64,000 nucleotides of DNA from Streptomyces sp. NBC_01268 (lineage in GTDB: Bacteria; Actinomycetota; Actinomycetes; Streptomycetales; Streptomycetaceae). The stretch spans positions 124,001-188,000 of the forward strand of contig NZ_CP108454.1 in the NCBI RefSeq assembly GCF_036240795.1, given 5' to 3'. The notes beneath the pieces are model-generated. The model made no database searches. It worked only from the letters and a program-made list of their open reading frames with translations, and was not told the DNA's origin. Below, one piece after another: positions 37,398 through 49,435 of this stretch. Within the stretch, counting starts at the first letter, position 1, and every line of letters begins with the position of its first letter. The position numbers and the translations under genes are program-made.

Positions 37398-39617
37398 TTG
37401 ACCGAGCCCTGGCGTGACCCCCACCTACCCGCGTCCGAGCGCGTCACCGATCTGCTCGGACGCATGACGCTGGAGGAGAAGGCGGGACAACTCGCGGGCT
37501 TCTGGGCGTTGCCCTCGGATCCGGGCGCACCCGTCGCGCCGATGGAGGACGATTCCGGCGAGCCCGCGCCCGGCCTCGACGACATCGTCGCCCACGGGCT
37601 CGGCCAGCTCACGCGGGTGTACGGCACCGCCCCGATCAGCGCGGAAGCCGGGATGGCGCGGCTCGGTTCGCTCCAGCGGCAGGTGACCGCATCCGGCCGC
37701 TTCGGGATCCCCGCGGTCGCTCACGAGGAGTGCCTGACCGGGTTCATGACGTTCGGCGCGACGGTCTTCCCCGGGCCGCTCGCCTGGGGTGCGTCCTTCG
37801 ACCCCGGGCTCGTGCGCCGGATGGCCGCCGCCATCGGCACGGCGATGCGGCGGGTCGGCGTCCACCAGGGGCTGGCTCCGGTCCTCGACGTGGTCCGCGA
37901 CTACCGGTGGGGCAGGACCGAGGAGTGCATCGGCGAGGATCCCTACCTCGTCGGAGCGATCGGCACAGCGTACGTGCAGGGCTTGGAAGGCGCCGGGATC
38001 GTCGCGACGCTCAAACACTTCGCCGGGTACTCGGCCTCGCGCGGCGGCCGCAACATGGCCCCCGTCGCCTCGGGGCCGCGCGAGTTCGCCGACGTGCTGG
38101 TCGAGCCCTTCGTACGGGCCTTGCGCGAGGGGGGAGCCCGATCGGTGATGAACAGCTACACCGACGTGGACGGCGTCCCGGTCGCCGCCGACAGAAGACT
38201 GCTGACCGAACTCCTCAGGGGCGAACTCGGTTTCAGCGGCGTGGTCGTCGCCGACTACTACGCCGTCTCCTTCCTGGAGACCCGTCACGGCGTCACCGGA
38301 TCGCGGGGCGCGGCCGGCGCGCTGGCGCTGACCGCCGGGATCGACGTCGAGCTGCCCACGGCCCGCTGCTACGGCAAGCCGCTGACCGAACTCGTGCGGG
38401 CGGGAACCGTACGCGAGGAGCTCGTCGACCGGGCCGCGGAGCGGGTCCTGCTGCAGAAGGCCGAACTCGGCCTCCTCGACCCCGCCTGGGAACCCGTCAA
38501 GCCCGAGCCGGTCGATCTCGACCCGCCGGAGAACCGCGCCTTGGCCAGGCTCCTGGCCGAACGGTCCACCGTGCTCCTCTCGAACGACGGCATCCTGCCG
38601 CTGCGGCCGTGCCGGGTCGCGATCAGCGGCCCGTACGCCGACGACCCGCAGTCCTTCCTCGGCTGCTACTCCTTCCCCAACCACGTCGCGCTGCCCGGTG
38701 ACCTCGGGCTTGAGATCCCGACGCTCGGCGAGGCGCTCACCGCTGCCGGGTTCACTGTCACCACGGACGATCCCGACGTGCACGTGCTGATGCTCGGAGA
38801 CCGGGCCGGCATGTTCGGCCGGGGCACCTCCGGAGAGGGCTGCGACGCCGAGACCCTCGACCTGCCCGGCGACCAGGCCGCACTCGCCTCCGCAGTTCTG
38901 GACTCCGGAGTGCCGACCGTCCTGGTCCTCGTCTCCGGACGCCCGTACGCGCTCGGCTCACTGGCCGAACGCGCGGCGGCCGTGGTGCAGGCGTTCTTCC
39001 CCGGCGAGGAGGGAGGGACGGCGCTCGCCAGGATCATCAGCGGGGCCGCCGAACCGTCCGGGCGGCTGCCCGTCTCCATCCCTCGGCAGGCCGGCGGCCA
39101 GCCCGGCACCTACCTGCACTCCAGGCTGGGCGGGCACACCGACTGGAGCTCGGTGGACCCGACCCCGCTGTTCCCCTTCGGACACGGGCTGAGTTGGACC
39201 AGCTTCACCTACTCGGGGCTCTCGGTGGATCCCGTCGCCGCGACGGACGGAGCCGTCTCCGTGGCGGTCACCGTGCGCAACGTCGGCGAGGTGCCCGGGA
39301 CCGAGGTGGTCCAGCTGTACCTGTCGGACCCCGAGGCGTCCGTCGTCCGGCCGCACCGGTGGCTCGCCGGCTTCGGAAGGGTCGAGCTGCGACCGGGCGC
39401 GGCCGCCAGGATCACCTTCTCCGTCCATGCCGACCGGACCTCCTTCACCGGGATCGACCTGCGGAGAAGAGTGGAGCCCGGGGAGATCGGCGTGGCCGTC
39501 GGACGGTCCAGCGGCGACCTTCCGCTCCAGGGCTCCTTCACTCTGCACGGCCCCGTGCGTCACCCGGCGGCCGAGCGTGTGCTGTCCGTGCCGGTCGAGA
39601 TCGTGGAGGTTCCATGA
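37398..39617 (+). CDS. bxlA: GH3 beta-xylosidase (intracellular)
   Basis: 739 residues from TTG 37398 with TAGGAGAA upstream. GH3 layout: N-terminal TIM barrel with catalytic nucleophile Asp286 in VVVADYYAV and a KHFAGYSASRGGRN substrate loop, an alpha/beta sandwich around VLMLGDRAGMFGRG, then a C-terminal fibronectin-III-like domain ending near residue 720. No signal peptide, so it hydrolyses imported xylobiose or xylo-oligomers in the cytosol. Its stop overlaps the GH43 start (ATGA). Confidence 0.9.
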   Translation: MTEPWRDPHLPASERVTDLLGRMTLEEKAGQLAGFWALPSDPGAPVAPMEDDSGEPAPGLDDIVAHGLGQLTRVYGTAPISAEAGMARLGSLQRQVTASGRFGIPAVAHEECLTGFMTFGATVFPGPLAWGASFDPGLVRRMAAAIGTAMRRVGVHQGLAPVLDVVRDYRWGRTEECIGEDPYLVGAIGTAYVQGLEGAGIVATLKHFAGYSASRGGRNMAPVASGPREFADVLVEPFVRALREGGARSVMNSYTDVDGVPVAADRRLLTELLRGELGFSGVVVADYYAVSFLETRHGVTGSRGAAGALALTAGIDVELPTARCYGKPLTELVRAGTVREELVDRAAERVLLQKAELGLLDPAWEPVKPEPVDLDPPENRALARLLAERSTVLLSNDGILPLRPCRVAISGPYADDPQSFLGCYSFPNHVALPGDLGLEIPTLGEALTAAGFTVTTDDPDVHVLMLGDRAGMFGRGTSGEGCDAETLDLPGDQAALASAVLDSGVPTVLVLVSGRPYALGSLAERAAAVVQAFFPGEEGGTALARIISGAAEPSGRLPVSIPRQAGGQPGTYLHSRLGGHTDWSSVDPTPLFPFGHGLSWTSFTYSGLSVDPVAATDGAVSVAVTVRNVGEVPGTEVVQLYLSDPEASVVRPHRWLAGFGRVELRPGAAARITFSVHADRTSFTGIDLRRRVEPGEIGVAVGRSSGDLPLQGSFTLHGPVRHPAAERVLSVPVEIVEVP

Positions 39618-41083
39618 CGACGCCGTTCGGTGATCCCGTGCTGCCCGGGTTCCGGCCCGACCCGTCCGTCTGCCGAGTGGGAGCGGACTACTACCTGGTG
39701 ACGTCCAGCTTCGAATGGTTCCCGGGCCTTCCCGTGTTCCACAGCCGCGATCTGGTGAACTGGCGCCGCATGGGCTCCGCGCTCGACCGGGCGTCCCAGC
39801 TCGACCTCGACGGGTGCGAACCCTCACGGGGCCTGTTCGCACCGACGATCCGGCACCACGACGGGGTCTTCCATCTCGTATGCACGCTGATGGACGGCCC
39901 CGGCCATTTCGTCGTCACGGCGACCGACCCGGCGGGGCCGTGGTCGGACCCTCACTGGTTGGAGGGCGAGGGCTTCGACCCGTCGCTCTTCTTCGATGAC
40001 GGGCCGGACGACGGCGTCGACGGCGACGGCGACGGCGACGGCCGCGCCTGGTTCACCGCTGCCCGCGTGGTGGACCAGGCCGCCGGTCGCACAGAGATAT
40101 GGATGCGCGCATACCTCCCCCGTGAGCGTCGGCTCACGGGACCCGAGTACGTCCTGTGGCAGGGAAGCCACGAAGGCGCCCGCTGGTCGGAAGCCCCACA
40201 CCTCTACAAGGTCGGCGGCCGCTATCTTCTCCTCACCGCCGAGGGCGGCACCGATGTGGACCACAGCGTGGTGGCCGCCCGCGCGGACCGCGTGACCGGC
40301 CCCTACGAGGGCGCCCCCGGCAACCCGGTGCTACCACCTGCCGAGGGCCCGGTCACCTGCATCGGACACGCCGACCTCGTCCAAACCCCGCACGGCGACT
40401 GGCGGGCCGTCCTGCTGGGCGTGCGCCCGGGCTCCGCCCTCGGCCGCGAGACGTTCCTCAGCCGGATCACCTGGGACGCCGGCTGGCCGGTCTTCTCCCC
40501 CGTGGTCCACACCGGCCTTCGCCGCCCCCTCCACGACGACTTCGCCACCCTGTCCGCCGACTGGGGCACCCTGCGCACCCCACGCGAGCGGTTCTGGACG
40601 ACCGGCGACGGGCTCCGTCTCCGGCTGTCCCCCGAACGCCTCGGCGATCACACCACCGCATCCCTCCTGGCCCGTCCCCAGGAACAGCCCGACTGCGACG
40701 TCTCCACCGAACTGCACTTCGCGCCCTCCTCACCGGACGAAGAGGCAGGCCTCGCCGTAGTCGTCGATGACGACGCCCACCTCCTCCTCCTTCGCACCGC
40801 GGAAGGGCTCAGCCTCCGCCGCGGGACCGAGGTCCTGGCCGGCGCTCCCCTTCCCCCGGGTCCCGTTCGCCTGGGGGTCCGCATCCGCGGCTTCAGCCAC
40901 ACCTTCGCTCACGCGGCACCCGACGGCGCCTGGAAGGACCTCGCCACCGTCGAAGCCACCTTCCTCGCGCCGCTGTTCACCAGCGTCCAGCTCGGCCTGT
41001 ACGCCACCTCCAACGGCCGCCCCTCCACCCATCAGGCCCACTTCACGTGGTTCGACATCACGTACCCGGCCGCCACGGGCTGA
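39614..41083 (+). CDS. GH43 beta-xylosidase / alpha-L-arabinofuranosidase (intracellular)
   Basis: 489 residues. The five-bladed GH43 domain shows the base Asp16 (GFRPDPSV), pKa-modulating Asp near 121 (GFDPSLFF) and acid Glu near 193 (WSEAPHLYK). A C-terminal beta-sandwich (~310-485) is typical of GH43 xylosidases. The ATG at 39614 overlaps the GH3 stop, so the enzymes are coupled; no export signal. A Gly-Asp-rich insert (DGVDGDGDGDG) after residue ~132 comes from a short GACGGC repeat. It releases xylose or arabinose from imported oligomers. Confidence 0.88.
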   Translation: MTTPFGDPVLPGFRPDPSVCRVGADYYLVTSSFEWFPGLPVFHSRDLVNWRRMGSALDRASQLDLDGCEPSRGLFAPTIRHHDGVFHLVCTLMDGPGHFVVTATDPAGPWSDPHWLEGEGFDPSLFFDDGPDDGVDGDGDGDGRAWFTAARVVDQAAGRTEIWMRAYLPRERRLTGPEYVLWQGSHEGARWSEAPHLYKVGGRYLLLTAEGGTDVDHSVVAARADRVTGPYEGAPGNPVLPPAEGPVTCIGHADLVQTPHGDWRAVLLGVRPGSALGRETFLSRITWDAGWPVFSPVVHTGLRRPLHDDFATLSADWGTLRTPRERFWTTGDGLRLRLSPERLGDHTTASLLARPQEQPDCDVSTELHFAPSSPDEEAGLAVVVDDDAHLLLLRTAEGLSLRRGTEVLAGAPLPPGPVRLGVRIRGFSHTFAHAAPDGAWKDLATVEATFLAPLFTSVQLGLYATSNGRPSTHQAHFTWFDITYPAATG

Positions 41084-42784
<1,701 letters not shown>

Positions 42785-42797
42785 CACCCTGCGGAGC

Positions 42798-43328
42798 TCA
42801 ATGAGCACCGCCGGTGTGACGCGGAGGAGGGGACGGCATGGTGGGGAGCCCCGGCGGCGGCTCGGGCCACACGAGCAGCACCGGACAAGGGGCGTGGTCG
42901 ACGACGAAGCGTGCGGCGGGGCCGAGGCTGTGCGGTCCGAGGTGGGTGCGGTCGCCGTCCCGGGCCAGGATCAGCAGGTCACTCCCTTCGGCCGCGGCGA
43001 CGACCTCGCGCTCGACGCGGCCGGTGCGTTCCGTACGGACGCAGGGGCGGTCCAGGCGGTCGGCGGCGTCCTGGAGCAACTGCCGCGCGGAGGTGGCGGC
43101 GAGGTGTTCCAGGCGCGTGCCGGGGTCCCTCCCCCAGCCTTCGGCAGGGCGATCCTCCGCAGGGTGGCCGCGGCCGAGGAGTCCGGCGAAGGCGCCGTGC
43201 GCGGCGCCCGGGACGTCGGCGGGGGTGACGTGCAGGAGGACGACGTCGGCGTCCGCCGGGGTGTGCGCGCGGGCGGCGTCCACGCAGGCGCGCCACGTGC
43301 CTTCGACGATCCAGACGACCACGGCCAT
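42798..43328 (-). CDS. Universal stress protein domain protein
   Basis: 176 residues of the UspA fold: an N-terminal strand [18 protein letters not shown], a central [11 protein letters not shown] and the C-terminal [20 protein letters not shown], the usual end of USP domains. The G-2x-G-9x-G(S/T) ATP motif is only partly recognisable. It lies 4 bp downstream of the ArsB-like membrane protein and is probably co-transcribed. Role unknown; Usp proteins sometimes regulate neighbouring transporters. Confidence 0.75.
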   Translation of the reverse strand: MAVVVWIVEGTWRACVDAARAHTPADADVVLLHVTPADVPGAAHGAFAGLLGRGHPAEDRPAEGWGRDPGTRLEHLAATSARQLLQDAADRLDRPCVRTERTGRVEREVVAAAEGSDLLILARDGDRTHLGPHSLGPAARFVVDHAPCPVLLVWPEPPPGLPTMPSPPPRHTGGAH

Positions 43329-43332
43329 GGGT

Positions 43333-44700
43333 TCAGCCTCCTCCGATGACGGTCAGCGAGAGCCACAGTGCCAGTACGGCGGCGACCAGGCTCGCGGGTA
43401 CCGCGTACACGCCGAGCCGGGTGAACTCCTTCAGTTCCACCTCGCCGTCGTGGGCGTGGACGATACGCCGCCACAGCAAGGTGGCCAGCGAGCCGGCGTA
43501 GGTGAGGTTGGGGCCGATGTTCACCCCGAGCAGGACGGCGAGGACGGCGCCGGGCCCCGACGGCGCGGTCAGCGGCAGGAGTACCAGGACCGCGGGCAGG
43601 TTGTTGATGACGTTCGCGAGGACGGCCGCCAGTCCGGCCAGGGCGAGGAGCTCCGGCAGGCCGGTGCCGTCGGGGATCAGGTGCCCCAGGGCGTCGTCGA
43701 GACCGTTGTCCACCACGGCCAGGACCACGATCCCGAGGGCCAGGACGAAGGCGAGGAACGGCACGGAGGCGGCGCGGACCAGCGCACGGGGACTGGTGCG
43801 GCGGCGGACGAGGGCCCGTACGGCGAGGGCGAGCGCCCCTGCCAGGGCGGCCCACGCCGGATCGACGCCGACCACCGAGGTCAGCACGAACCCTGCGAGC
43901 GTGCACCCCACCGTCACCATGGCGAACAGCGGCAGCGGCGGCGGTTCGACGGCCGTGGGGGCCTGCGCTCCCGCGTCCAGGTCGGTGGCGAAGAAGCGCC
44001 GGAAGACCAGGTACTCGACAGCGATCGCGGCTGCCCAGGGCAAGGCCATCAGGGCGGCGAACCGGGTGAAGCTGAGCCCGCTGGCGGCGAAGGCCAGGAG
44101 GTTGGTGAGGTTGGAGACGGGCAGCAGCAGGGAGGCCGTGTTCGACAGGTGCGTGCAGGCGTACACATGGGGCTTCGGACGGGCGCCGATACGGGCCGCG
44201 GTGGCGAAGACCACGGGGGTCAGGAGCACGACCGTGGCGTCCAGGCTGAGCACGGCGGTGATCACCGAGGCCGCCAGGAACACCTGGGCGAGCAGCCGAC
44301 GCGGCCGGCCCGCCGCCGTACGCGCCATCCACGCCCCGCAGGCCTGGAACAGCCCCTCGTCGTCGCAGAGCTGAGCCAGCACCAGTACGGCCGCCAGGAA
44401 GCCGATCACCGGCCCGAGCCGTTCCGCCTCGGCCAGGGCGTCGTCGAGGGAGACGGCCCCGGTGACGATCACCAGGACCGCCGCCGGGACGGCCACGACC
44501 GCCTCCGGCCATCCGAAGGGGCGGATCACCGCACAGGCCAGCACGAGGACAAGCAGGGCCGCGGACAGGGCCTCCGCGAGCTGGGGGTTCAGAATCGGGT
44601 CCTTCCGTCGCGGCGGGCGACCGCCTGCACCTTCGCGCCGAACGCTACCCGTACGAGCGTCGCGTCCTGGGGACCGGCCAGGCGGTCGACTTCGCGCCAC
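43333..44700 (-). CDS. ArsB/NhaD-type integral membrane transporter
   Basis: Up to 455 residues (GTG 44700), with about ten to eleven hydrophobic spans. [37 protein letters not shown] and the late [15 protein letters not shown] / [21 protein letters not shown] are hallmarks of the ion transporter superfamily (ArsB, NhaD, CitMHS). The first ~38 residues are Arg/Gly-rich and unconvincing. The first conserved residues follow ATT-CTG at about 44595-44590, with AAGGA suitably placed, so a non-ATG start there is possible. The substrate could be arsenite, Na+/H+ or a carboxylate. It pairs with the Usp gene. Confidence 0.75.
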   Translation of the reverse strand: MARSRPPGRSPGRDARTGSVRREGAGGRPPRRKDPILNPQLAEALSAALLVLVLACAVIRPFGWPEAVVAVPAAVLVIVTGAVSLDDALAEAERLGPVIGFLAAVLVLAQLCDDEGLFQACGAWMARTAAGRPRRLLAQVFLAASVITAVLSLDATVVLLTPVVFATAARIGARPKPHVYACTHLSNTASLLLPVSNLTNLLAFAASGLSFTRFAALMALPWAAAIAVEYLVFRRFFATDLDAGAQAPTAVEPPPLPLFAMVTVGCTLAGFVLTSVVGVDPAWAALAGALALAVRALVRRRTSPRALVRAASVPFLAFVLALGIVVLAVVDNGLDDALGHLIPDGTGLPELLALAGLAAVLANVINNLPAVLVLLPLTAPSGPGAVLAVLLGVNIGPNLTYAGSLATLLWRRIVHAHDGEVELKEFTRLGVYAVPASLVAAVLALWLSLTVIGGG

Positions 44701-44789
44701 CGGTCGATCCCGTTGACGGTGGGGGCGCGCCTCACTAACCTGCGCTCAGATCTCCGCCTCCCTCGACCGGTGTTCGATCCTTCACCGTT

Positions 44790-44803
44790 TGGGAGCGCTC
44801 CCA
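44790..44803. promoter_or_regulatory. CebR box before the GH9 cellulase
   Basis: TGGGAGCGCTCCCA is the exact 14-bp palindrome recognised by CebR, the cellobiose-responsive repressor of Streptomyces cellulase and cellobiose-uptake genes. It lies about 167 bp before the GH9 start. Confidence 0.9.
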
Positions 44804-44970
44804 CCCCAGGGAGGCCAAGAGACAACCCTGGACAGCCCCCTCGTGCAGATGAGCCCTCCGCCAGGGTCCTGGTCCGCCGGAGGCGCCCGTCTCCGCCACC
44901 CCGGCGGAGGGGCCTGCTCACGCAGACCCGCACACCTGCTGTTCTCCCCGACGACACACAGGAGCCGCAC

Positions 44971-47118
44971 ATGCCACCCTCTCGCTCGTTACGTCTCTCC
45001 ACCGCCCTGCTGACGGGCGCCCTGCTCCTGGGCGGTCTCGCGTCCGCACCCGCCGCCGCGGACGTCCCCGCCGCCACGGCGGCGACCACGGCCGTGCGCG
45101 TCAACCAGGTCGGCTACCTGCCCGACGGGCCCAAGCGCGCCACGGTGGTCACCACGGCGACGCAGGCGCTCTCCTGGCAGCTGCGGAACGCGTCCGACAC
45201 GTTGGTCGCCTCCGGTTCGACCGTCCCGCGCGGCGCGGACACCCCCTCCGGGCAGACCGTCCAGGTGGCCGACTTCTCCTCGTACCGGAGCACGGGCTCG
45301 GGATACGTCCTGTCCGTGGACGGCAACAGCAGCGCCCCCTTCGACATCCGCGCGGACCTCTACGACACCTTGCGCTCCGACTCGATGGCGTTCTTCCACC
45401 ACCAGCGCAGCGGCATCGCGATCGACGCCTCCCTGGTGGGGTCCGCCTACGCACGCCCGGCCGGACACCTCGGCGTCACGCCCAACCAGGGCGACACGTC
45501 CGTACCGTGCCAGGCCACCGTGTGCGACTACACGCAGGACGTCAGGGGCGGCTGGTACGACGCGGGCGACCACGGCAAGTACGTCGTCAACGGAGGCATA
45601 TCCACCTGGCTGGTCGTCAACTCCTTCGAGCGGGCCAAGCGGGCCGGCAGGGATGCCGCGCTGGGCGACTCGACCCTGCGCGTCCCCGAACGTGGCAACG
45701 CCGTACCCGACGTCCTCGACGAGGCACGGTGGGAGCTCGACTTCCTGATGCGCATGCAGGTGCCCGAAGGAAGGCCGTACGCGGGCATGGCCTTCCACAA
45801 GGTCCACGACGCGGCCTGGACCGGCATGCCGCTGCGTCCCGACCAGGACGCACAGCCCCGCGAGCTGCACCGGCCGTCCACGGCGGCGACCCTCAACCTC
45901 GCGGCGGCCGCCGCACAATGCGCCCGGGTCTTCCGCCCGTACGACTCCACGTACGCCGACCGGTGCCTGTCGGCCGCCCGCCGGGCCTGGACCGCGGCGC
46001 AGGCCAACCCCGCCCTGTACGCGTCGGCTTCGGACAGCACCGGCGGCGGAGCCTACGAGGACTCGCGGGTCACCGACGAGTTCTACTGGGCAGCCGCCGA
46101 GCTGTACGCGACGACCGGCGAGAGCGCCTACCGGGACGCGGTGACCTCCTCGTCCTGGCACACCTCCGCCGACGCGTTCAGCCCGTACGGCTTCGGCTGG
46201 GCGGACACGGCGGCGCTCGGCCGGCTCGTCCTGGCCACCGTCCCCAACGGCCTGCCCGCGTCCGACCTGGCCCGGATCAGGTCGTCGGTGGCCGCGGCCG
46301 CCGACGGCTATCTGTCCAGGATGGCCGCGCAGGGCTACGCCGTGCCCGTCCCGGCGGACGGATACTTCTGGGGCTCGAACGGCGAGGTCGCCAACGACGC
46401 GATCGTCATGGCCGTCGCCGGTGAGCTGACGGGCGACGGGCGCTACCGCGCCGGCGCACTGGAGACCATGGACTACCTGCTCGGCCGCAACGCCCTCGGC
46501 ATGTCGTACGTGACCGGCCACGGCGAGAGGTCCTCGCAGAACCAGCACCACCGCTTCTGGGCCCACCAGTTGGACGCGTCCCTGCCCCACCCGCCGGCCG
46601 GGTCGCTCGCGGGCGGTCCCGACAGCGCGCTCCAGGACCCGGTCGCGCAGGAGAAACTGACCGGCTGCGCGCCCGCCGCCTGCTACGTCGACGACATCGG
46701 TTCGTACTCGACCAACGAGGTGGCGGTCAACTGGAACGCGCCGCTGGCCTGGCTCGCCGCCTACGCCGCCGAGCGGACCTCCACCGGCGGCGAACCGCCC
46801 ACCGCCGCCTGCGTGGTGACGTACACGGTGAACAACGTCTGGAACACCGGCTTCACCGCGACCGTCACCGTCAAGAACTCCGGCCCGACGGCCGTGGACG
46901 GCTGGGTGTTGGCCTGGGTCTACCCCGGCGGCCAGCGCGTCACGAGCGCCTGGAACGCCACCGTCACCCAGCTCGGCACCACCGTCAGCGCCCGCGACGC
47001 CGGCTGGAATCGGACGATCGCCCCCGGTGGGACCGCGAACTTCGGAGTACAGGGCACCCACACAGGATCGAATCCCTCCCCCACGGCCTTCACGCTCAAC
47101 GGGAGCGCCTGCGCCTGA
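44971..47118 (+). CDS. Secreted GH9 cellulase with Ig-like and CBM2 domains
   Basis: 715 residues from the ATG at 44971 (CAGGAG upstream); the open frame reaches far upstream but only antisense to the transporter. Signal peptide ends near PAAADVP. A CelD_N Ig-like domain covers ~42-128, then the (alpha/alpha)6 GH9 domain with Asp197/Asp200 in [10 protein letters not shown] and acid Glu583 in [14 protein letters not shown], then a CBM2 (~612-715) with Cys at both ends and a [13 protein letters not shown] segment. It degrades cellulose or mixed-linkage glucan outside the cell. Confidence 0.94.
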   Translation: MPPSRSLRLSTALLTGALLLGGLASAPAAADVPAATAATTAVRVNQVGYLPDGPKRATVVTTATQALSWQLRNASDTLVASGSTVPRGADTPSGQTVQVADFSSYRSTGSGYVLSVDGNSSAPFDIRADLYDTLRSDSMAFFHHQRSGIAIDASLVGSAYARPAGHLGVTPNQGDTSVPCQATVCDYTQDVRGGWYDAGDHGKYVVNGGISTWLVVNSFERAKRAGRDAALGDSTLRVPERGNAVPDVLDEARWELDFLMRMQVPEGRPYAGMAFHKVHDAAWTGMPLRPDQDAQPRELHRPSTAATLNLAAAAAQCARVFRPYDSTYADRCLSAARRAWTAAQANPALYASASDSTGGGAYEDSRVTDEFYWAAAELYATTGESAYRDAVTSSSWHTSADAFSPYGFGWADTAALGRLVLATVPNGLPASDLARIRSSVAAAADGYLSRMAAQGYAVPVPADGYFWGSNGEVANDAIVMAVAGELTGDGRYRAGALETMDYLLGRNALGMSYVTGHGERSSQNQHHRFWAHQLDASLPHPPAGSLAGGPDSALQDPVAQEKLTGCAPAACYVDDIGSYSTNEVAVNWNAPLAWLAAYAAERTSTGGEPPTAACVVTYTVNNVWNTGFTATVTVKNSGPTAVDGWVLAWVYPGGQRVTSAWNATVTQLGTTVSARDAGWNRTIAPGGTANFGVQGTHTGSNPSPTAFTLNGSACA

Positions 47119-47124
47119 ACCACG

Positions 47125-47168
47125 GCCGGCCGGGACCGTGCGGAAGCGTCCGCCCGGTCCTGGCCGGC
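47125..47168. terminator. Hairpin terminator after the GH9 gene
   Basis: 14-nt arms GCCGGCCGGGACCG and 47155-47168 (one mismatch) plus an inner stem GCGGA/TCCGC. It starts 6 bp after the stop. Confidence 0.75.
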
Positions 47169-47356
47169 GCCGCACCCGGCCGGAGCCGCCCCCGTCATCG
47201 CGGTCGACCCGCTGGCCGAGGCCACGGACGCCGTCTCTCGACTGGAGAGATGATCGGAGACCCGATCCGCCTCGTGCTCTCCCCCTGAGCAGGAGGGGCG
47301 GTGGCCGGCTGACCACGCACGGCGCGGACGATGCGGCCCCTGCCCCCACCGTCGTT

Positions 47357-48531
47357 TCAGGTGTCCGTGGAGGTCCAGCCGTAGACGAAGCGCAGCATGC
47401 CGGTTGCGGTGCGGGCGTGGTGGAGTGCTTCCCGAGGTGAGTCGCCGACGGCGAGGACCCGGCCGGAGCGGTCGAAGTTGTGCCGGACGGTGGGCTGGGG
47501 ACTGCCCGGTTCCCTCAGGAGCGTGACGGCGCGGACATGCGGGAGGTCGCGGACCTCGTCGATGCCCTGGACTTCCAACAGGGTGCGCGTCGGGGGGCCG
47601 GAGGGTGCCGCGTACCAGGCGGCTGCGCTGCGTTCGTGGACGATCTCCTCGGGCAGCAGCGGGCCGATGTCCTCGCCGATGCTCTGCCGTGCGACCAGGT
47701 CGTACATGTCCACCCCGGTGGAGAGGTGGACGAGGTCCATGATCGCGTCGCCGCCGATCCGGTTGTGCATCTCGATGATCCGCGGGCCGTGCTCGGTGAG
47801 CATGACCTCGGTGTGCGAGGGGCAGTCGTGGAAGCCGAACGCGTCGAGGACACGGGTGACGTACGCCGTCACGGCGGCGTGCTCGTCGGTGGTGAGGGGG
47901 GCGGGGATCACGTGGCCCCGCGAGACGAAGGTCATCGGGTCGGTGAACTTGCGGGTGACCGCGATGATGCGATGGCGGCCGCCCGTGGACAGCGCCTCGA
48001 CGCTGAACTCGTCGCCGTCGAGGAACTCCTCGACCACCACACCCCTTTCGACGTGGTGGGGGCCGACCCGGCGCAGTGCCGCCTCGATGTCCTGCGCGGT
48101 GTCGATGCGGGACACCCCGAGGCTCCCTTCGGGACGGCCCGGCGGCCCCGTGCGAAGACGAAGCTGCAGCTGGGGATGGCGTGTTCGTCGAGGATCCGCC
48201 GCATCCGTGCCTTGTCCAGGACCCGGTGGAACAGTTCGGCGTCGACCGTGGTGGGGATGCCCAGCCGCTCGCTGACGGCCCGCACGAGGGGATAGGTGTG
48301 CTCGTTGTAGGCGGCCACGACGTCGAAGGGGTACCGGCGGTGCAGGACCTCGGCCGTCTCGGCCCACAGGTCCGTGTCGGCCTCGTCGTCGAGGATCACC
48401 ACATGGGAGTACGGGCCGACGGCGTCCTCGCGCCGGGCCCGGCCCCGGGGAACGAAGAGCACCATCTCGTGCCCCTGGTCGCGAAGTCGGTCGTGGCACA
48501 CCCGGTTGGTGCCGGTGACGAGAACGCGCAT
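47357..48531 (-). pseudogene. ATP-grasp carboxylate-amine ligase with internal deletion and frameshift
   Basis: The N-terminal half is open from the ATG at 48531 to about 48140 (LVTGTNRVCHDRLRDQGHEM ... DKARMRRILDEHAIPSCSFV). The C-terminal half continues in another frame from about 48135 (GSLGVSRIDTAQDIEAALRR ... VVVEEFLDGDEFSVEAL ... IIEMHNRIGGDAIMD). A conserved ATP-grasp block, the usual xxPVVVKP lysine strand, is missing between FVFARG and GSLGVS, so bases were lost and the frame shifted. The last third resembles the C2 domain of L-amino acid ligases. Intact relatives join two amino or carboxylic acids with ATP. A sequencing error alone would not explain the missing strand. Confidence 0.72.
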
Positions 48532-48633
48532 GGTCCCTCCAGGACGTGGTGCGGGGGCGGCGCCGTGCCCGGTGCACGGCGCCCGGAGGGATCCGGATCC
48601 CTCCGGGCGCCGGTCCGGATTCCTCCGGGGTGC

Positions 48634-49405
48634 TCAGGTCCCTCGTGTCGTGCCGGGACCTTCGGTGAGCGGCACGGAGTCGACCCGGACGAGGTCCCGC
48701 GCCGCCTCGGCCTTGGCCATGGCGTCCTTCGTGCTGTCACCGGCGCAGAGCACGTATCCCTGCCGGGAGTCGGAGGACAGGAGCGGGCCGAGGTCCTGGC
48801 CGGGGCGCAGCGTGCACACCACCCGGATCACGCCCGGTGCGGTCCCGGCTTCGGTGACACCGTCCACGTGCCGGACGCGGACGTTCGCCTGGGAGAGGAA
48901 GCGGATGGCGGCCGCGGGGGCGCGGGGGACGCGCGGCGGGTCGGGAAGGCCGAGCAGGGCGCACATGGTCTCGGTGATCTGGTCGGCTCCGCTGACGGTT
49001 TCGCACATCTCCCAGATCTGGTCGCCGCCGACGCGAGTCTGGGCCTCGATCAGGCGGGGGCCGTGCGCGGTGAGGCGCAGTTCGCTGTGGACCGGACCGG
49101 TCTTCTGGCCGATGAGTTCGAGGAACTCCAGGATGAGCTTCTCGATCGCCTCCAGATCTCCGGTGTCGAGGCGGGCGGGGACCTGGTGGCCGAGTTCCAC
49201 GAAGCCCGGGAAGCCGGTGGTCAGCTTCTCGGTGACCATGACGACTTCGTGGGCTCCGTGCCGGGAGGCGGACTCGACGCTGTACTCGGGCCCGGACAGG
49301 AACTCCTCGGCGAGCACCGGTTCCGGGCCGGCCACGGCCGAGGTCCAGGCCCATCGCTCCGCGAGCTGGCGGACGGTGACCGAGGAACCGGCCCGCCACG
49401 GCTAC
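48634..49405 (-). pseudogene. ATP-grasp ligase, 5'-truncated second copy
   Basis: From about 49405 to the stop at 48634 the frame encodes the C-terminal ~255 residues of an ATP-grasp ligase: VLAEEFLSGPEYSVESAS, HSELRLTAHGPRLIEAQTRV with the Mg-binding Glu and Asn-equivalent region, and an L-amino acid ligase-like end. A stop codon closes the frame at about 49408 and the whole N-terminal half, with the preATP-grasp domain and the Lys strand, is absent. A frame from GTG 49335 (233 residues) would be called as a gene but could not bind ATP normally. It lies in tandem with the other broken ligase and is clearly related to it. Confidence 0.7.
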
Positions 49406-49435
49406 CTGACCAGCCCCGGTTCGTCGCGAATGCGG

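Noticed and set aside
42838..44970. 711-codon N-terminal extension of the GH9 cellulase
   Set aside because: It runs antisense through the Usp and transporter genes; the signal peptide and ribosome-binding site place the start at 44971.
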